Source of the DNA: Gammaproteobacteria bacterium | Lineage (GTDB): Bacteria; Pseudomonadota; Gammaproteobacteria; UBA6429; Thiohalophilaceae | DNA: 6,342 bases | Direction: 5' to 3' | NCBI GenBank assembly: GCA_013152045.1 | Contig: JAADGZ010000020.1 | Coordinates: forward strand, 1-6,342 | Shown here: one piece after another, positions 6,241-6,342 of the stretch | Numbering within the stretch: position 1 is the stretch's first letter | How the letters are laid out: every line of letters begins with the position of its first letter | Position numbers and translations under genes: made by a program | The notes under the pieces: model-generated | Databases searched by the model: none | What the model was told of the DNA's origin: nothing | The model's input: only the letters and a program-made list of their open reading frames with translations

Positions 6241-6255
6241 AATAGGTACCAGAGA
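6235..6255 (+). repeat. Intergenic repeat, copy C (5-bp duplication plus short core)
   Basis: GAATA occurs twice in tandem (6235-6239, 6240-6244) and leads into GGTACCAGAGA (6245-6255). The 15 bases AATAGGTACCAGAGA (6241-6255) equal the start of the core in copies A, B1 and B2; afterwards the sequence diverges into CTGAGGTATCCCC. The first GAATA unit includes part of the yajD stop codon. This is the shortest copy and could be a decayed one. Confidence 0.65.
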
Positions 6256-6342
6256 CTGAGGTATCCCCACGAAATTAAAAATAAAATAGATCAAAAACAA
6301 CGGCTTAACAAAGCAGCCATTAATACTAGAGCAAAACCTCGT
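6256..6342. other. Right-edge stretch without a supported gene
   Basis: The yajD frame stays open from after its TAG to the window end (34 codons), ending in a polar, lysine-rich peptide, but there is no ATG, GTG or TTG in it. One minus-strand frame is also open. No hairpin terminator for yajD is visible. It may be the edge of a neighbouring gene, a gene remnant, or non-coding. Confidence 0.3.

Noticed and set aside
5899..6300. 133-codon minus-strand open frame opposite yajD
   Set aside because: It is antisense to a clear yajD homologue, has no recognisable family and no convincing start signal.

Overview
The window looks like a chromosomal segment of a gammaproteobacterium of moderate GC content. 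The best evidence is an HrpB-type DExH helicase, a YajD-type HNH protein and the start of a VF530/DUF2132 protein, three families familiar from gammaproteobacterial chromosomes. No phage, plasmid, CRISPR, rRNA or tRNA gene was recognised. The species cannot be named from the sequence alone.

Layout. The left half is on the minus strand. A DUF2269-like four-helix membrane protein (2830-3294) lies upstream of hrpB (113-2728), which is followed 13 nt later by a VF530/DUF2132 gene that runs off the left edge (1-99). Divergent from the membrane protein gene, on the plus strand, is a tight two-gene unit: a DUF4166 protein (3368-3973) overlapping by 8 nt a saccharopine-dehydrogenase-like Rossmann oxidoreductase (3966-5063). 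A 368-bp gene-free stretch (5064-5431) holds repeats. After it come a small NTF2-like hypothetical protein (5432-5845) and a yajD homologue (5884-6240). The last ~100 bases have no supported gene.

How the parts may work together. The DUF2269, DUF4166 and saccharopine-dehydrogenase-like genes form a plausible divergent functional module (a soluble NAD(P)-dependent oxidoreductase, a partner protein and a small membrane protein) of unknown substrate. hrpB with VF530, and the NTF2-like gene with yajD, are ordinary co-directional pairs.

The two most unusual signals are not genes. (1) A short intergenic repeat with core GGTACCAGAGAGCAATT occurs four times in the same orientation, in three of the intergenic spaces. 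At every copy the sequence just 5' of the core is tandemly duplicated, with different unit lengths (14, 10, 10 and 5 bp). (2) Four genes (VF530, hrpB, DUF2269, DUF4166) have a -10-like hexamer exactly six nucleotides before the ATG and no good Shine-Dalgarno, which suggests leaderless transcripts. The operon-internal oxidoreductase gene instead has a normal Shine-Dalgarno. Both are observations from sequence and need genome-wide or transcript data to prove.
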